13,338 bases of DNA, from NCBI RefSeq assembly GCF_900538805.1, contig NZ_UPZP01000063.1:1-13338 (forward strand), given 5' to 3'. The stretch's first letter is position 1, and each line of letters starts with the position of its first letter. The notes under the pieces were generated by a model. The model was given only the letters and a program-made list of their open reading frames with translations, was not told the DNA's origin and ran no database searches. The translations under genes and the position numbers were made by a program. Shown here piece by piece: positions 11,934 to 13,338 of this stretch. The DNA is from an uncultured Dialister sp. (lineage in GTDB: Bacteria > Bacillota > Negativicutes > Veillonellales > Dialisteraceae).

Positions 11934-12953
11934 ATCCCCCAGCTTCATTTTCCCCTCTATTTCTTCCTTTGCCTTTCTTACGAAGGAGAGCATTTCTTCG
12001 TCCAGGGGATAGCGGATGACGCAGCCCGGAGAGAGGATGACCTTTCTGCCGCCGGTCTGCTTCAGGGTTTCGTAGATTTCTCTTTCAATTTCATTTTTAT
12101 GGTGCTCCGTAATATCCATCCGCTCCAGGCCTGCCATGATGCACCTGCCGGTCATGAGCTGGGCTTCTGCGATTTCCGGCAGGGATTCCCATGCGTGCCA
12201 GTTGAAGACCTGCACCGGATATTTTCGAAGGAGGGGGAACATAATGTTTTTCCCGTGGGCATGGAGTACATTGCACCAGCCGGAGGAAGCGGAGAGTACC
12301 GCCAGGTCATAGGGCATGCCGTATTCCCGGTAGAAGGATTCTTCCGTTAAATTGTAGGAAGAAAGCTGGGTGGCGAAGAAGATGCCGTCGGCTCCCAGTT
12401 CGATGACCCGCTGCACCAGAGCGCAGGTGGTTTCGGTGATGACCTTCAGCGCTGCCTTCACCTTGTCTCCATGTCCCTCACGGATGTGGTCCATCATGGA
12501 GGGGCAGAGCTTATTGGCCGTGGTTAATGGGCTGAACACCGTAAATACCACCGGCACTTCCCCCTTTGTTTTGTTCAGGAGAAGCTTCAGGTATTTCTGC
12601 TCCCTGGCCAGGGCGCCTTCATTCACAGAAACGGGCCTAAGCTTCAGCCAGTCCTCCGGCGCCTTCACCGGCGTCTCCGTAATCCTGGCTACACCGCCTT
12701 TGGGTACGTCGCTGAAATCGGTTTTTGCGCCGAAGTCTTCTACGCTGTACATGCCGTTGTTCATGGTTTTCAAAATATCCACGTCATACTTTTTATAAAA
12801 ATCATAGGTATGCTCTGCATTGCTCACCGGATCCAGGTCAATCATGGGCAGATGGGTCCACAGGGAATAGGGAACATGGTCCACCGCTTCGCCGCTAATA
12901 GCCGCCTGGATGCGTTCCTTTTTCGTCATGGCAGAAATGATTTTCTTTTTCAT
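11931..12953 (-). CDS. Uroporphyrinogen decarboxylase-superfamily protein (MtaA/UroD-like)
   Basis: A cytosolic TIM-barrel protein of the UroD superfamily, which includes heme-pathway decarboxylases and zinc-dependent corrinoid or cobalamin methyltransferases; the reaction here is unknown. The 340-residue length fits. Recognisable parts: TKKERIQAAISGEAVDHVPYS (10-30, the usual N-terminal ERIxxAIxGExxDRVP pattern), VVFTVFSPLTTANKL (135-149), ADGIFFATQ (188-196), HAHGK (231-235), NWHAWESLPE (251-260) and SPGCVIRYP (308-316). MtaA-type enzymes use His-X-Cys...Cys for zinc; here His231, His233 and Cys311 stand in comparable places, which is a variation. AAGGAGG lies 7 nt before the ATG at 12953; the frame extends to 13022 without support. 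No neighbouring heme or corrinoid gene helps. The stop codon lies in the end of an 8-bp array. Confidence 0.85.
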   Translation of the reverse strand: MKKKIISAMTKKERIQAAISGEAVDHVPYSLWTHLPMIDLDPVSNAEHTYDFYKKYDVDILKTMNNGMYSVEDFGAKTDFSDVPKGGVARITETPVKAPEDWLKLRPVSVNEGALAREQKYLKLLLNKTKGEVPVVFTVFSPLTTANKLCPSMMDHIREGHGDKVKAALKVITETTCALVQRVIELGADGIFFATQLSSYNLTEESFYREYGMPYDLAVLSASSGWCNVLHAHGKNIMFPLLRKYPVQVFNWHAWESLPEIAEAQLMTGRCIMAGLERMDITEHHKNEIEREIYETLKQTGGRKVILSPGCVIRYPLDEEMLSFVRKAKEEIEGKMKLGD

Positions 12954-12974
12954 AGGATTCCTCCTTAGGGATAA

Positions 12975-13179
12975 GGCGGCTTCGCCGCCGGGTTCATAGG
13001 GTTCAGCGCCCTTCGGGCGCAAAAGGTTCTAAAGACTCTCGGGCCCCAGGCCCGAGGGTTCTCAGGTTTGACAGCGGCCTTTGGCCGCTGAAGGTTGTGG
13101 ATTGCCCTCTGGGCAATAAATATATATGCCGCCTTCGGCGGCAGACTCGCTGCGTTCGCCCCCTTTGATGCCTGCGGCA
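12975..13179. repeat. Cluster of GC-rich triloop hairpins (locus C)
   Basis: Seven inverted repeats, all with 3-nt loops: 12975-12989 GGCGGC/GCCGCC, 13006-13020 GCGCCC/GGGCGC, 13038-13056 CTCGGGCC/GGCCCGAG, 13072-13090 CAGCGGCC/GGCCGCTG, 13102-13116 TTGCCC/GGGCAA, 13127-13143 TGCCGCC/GGCGGCA and 13169-13179 TGCC/GGCA. The spacers are GGTTC-rich. It starts about 20 bp upstream of the UroD-like start codon, where a promoter would be expected; I see none. Confidence 0.75.
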
Positions 13180-13203
13180 CCACCTTTCCTAAAACGGGGG
13201 CAC

Positions 13204-13338
13204 TAGGGAAGCGCTGATTAAATCACTGTCTGCTTTTATTCTTGAATTTTTATGCAATGCAAGGAATGGGACGACGCGAATAGCGAGCTATTTAAGGAGT
13301 CCTATGACGAAGCAGTGCATAAAAATTCTTATAAAAGC
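13204..13338 (+). repeat. MITE-like palindromic element, copy D (cut by window end)
   Basis: Begins at TA with TAGGGAAGCGCTGATTAA, follows copy B closely (GCTTTTATTCTTGAATTTTT, centre AATAGCGAGCTATT near 13285) and runs out of the window in its right arm. The distance from end to centre (82 bp) is identical to copy B. Confidence 0.85.

Overview
The window looks like chromosomal DNA of a low-to-mid GC Bacillota, and my best guess is a Negativicute (Dialister-like). This rests on the gene types, strong AGGAGG ribosome sites, sigma-A type promoters and the many intergenic repeats; there is no 16S or phylogenetic marker, so the genus is inference. Eight protein genes and one tRNA gene are supported. 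No phage, plasmid, transposase or CRISPR genes are visible.

Layout. 1-505: non-coding repeats (end of a palindromic MITE-like element, terminator of an upstream gene, hairpin cluster, 8-bp tandem array). 505-2209: guaB-type IMP dehydrogenase of the Tritrichomonas/bacterial short-flap class, with a structured leader and its own terminator. 2277-2427: tRNA-Ala(CGC) with promoter and terminator. 2474-3185 (minus): folate-type ECF transporter S component preceded by what reads as a THF-I riboswitch whose upstream edge touches a MITE copy (3185-3349). 3452-3734: a second repeat family and a shared terminator hairpin. 3760-6316 (minus): greA-lysS operon; the lysyl-tRNA synthetase carries an extra C-terminal tRNA-binding domain. 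6317-7220: about 900 bp of AT-rich non-coding DNA with two terminator-like hairpins, then a promoter overlapped by a good ARG-box match. 7221-8604: PotE-like putrescine/ornithine antiporter. 8626-8705: second 8-bp array. 8755-10050: class I/II aminotransferase behind a leader with a 17-bp terminator hairpin. 10088-11116: EamA-family exporter, also with a terminator hairpin immediately before its ribosome site. 11117-11930: dense repeats including a half MITE. 11931-12953 (minus): UroD/MtaA-superfamily protein. 12975-13338: triloop-hairpin cluster and another MITE copy.

The genes are mostly housekeeping or small-molecule metabolism and transport. The unusual content is regulatory and repetitive. 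Several genes (guaB, aminotransferase, EamA) have terminator-like hairpins ending just before the Shine-Dalgarno, folT has a likely THF-I riboswitch, and the intergenic spaces share at least four repeat families, two of which appear in the same order in two distant places.
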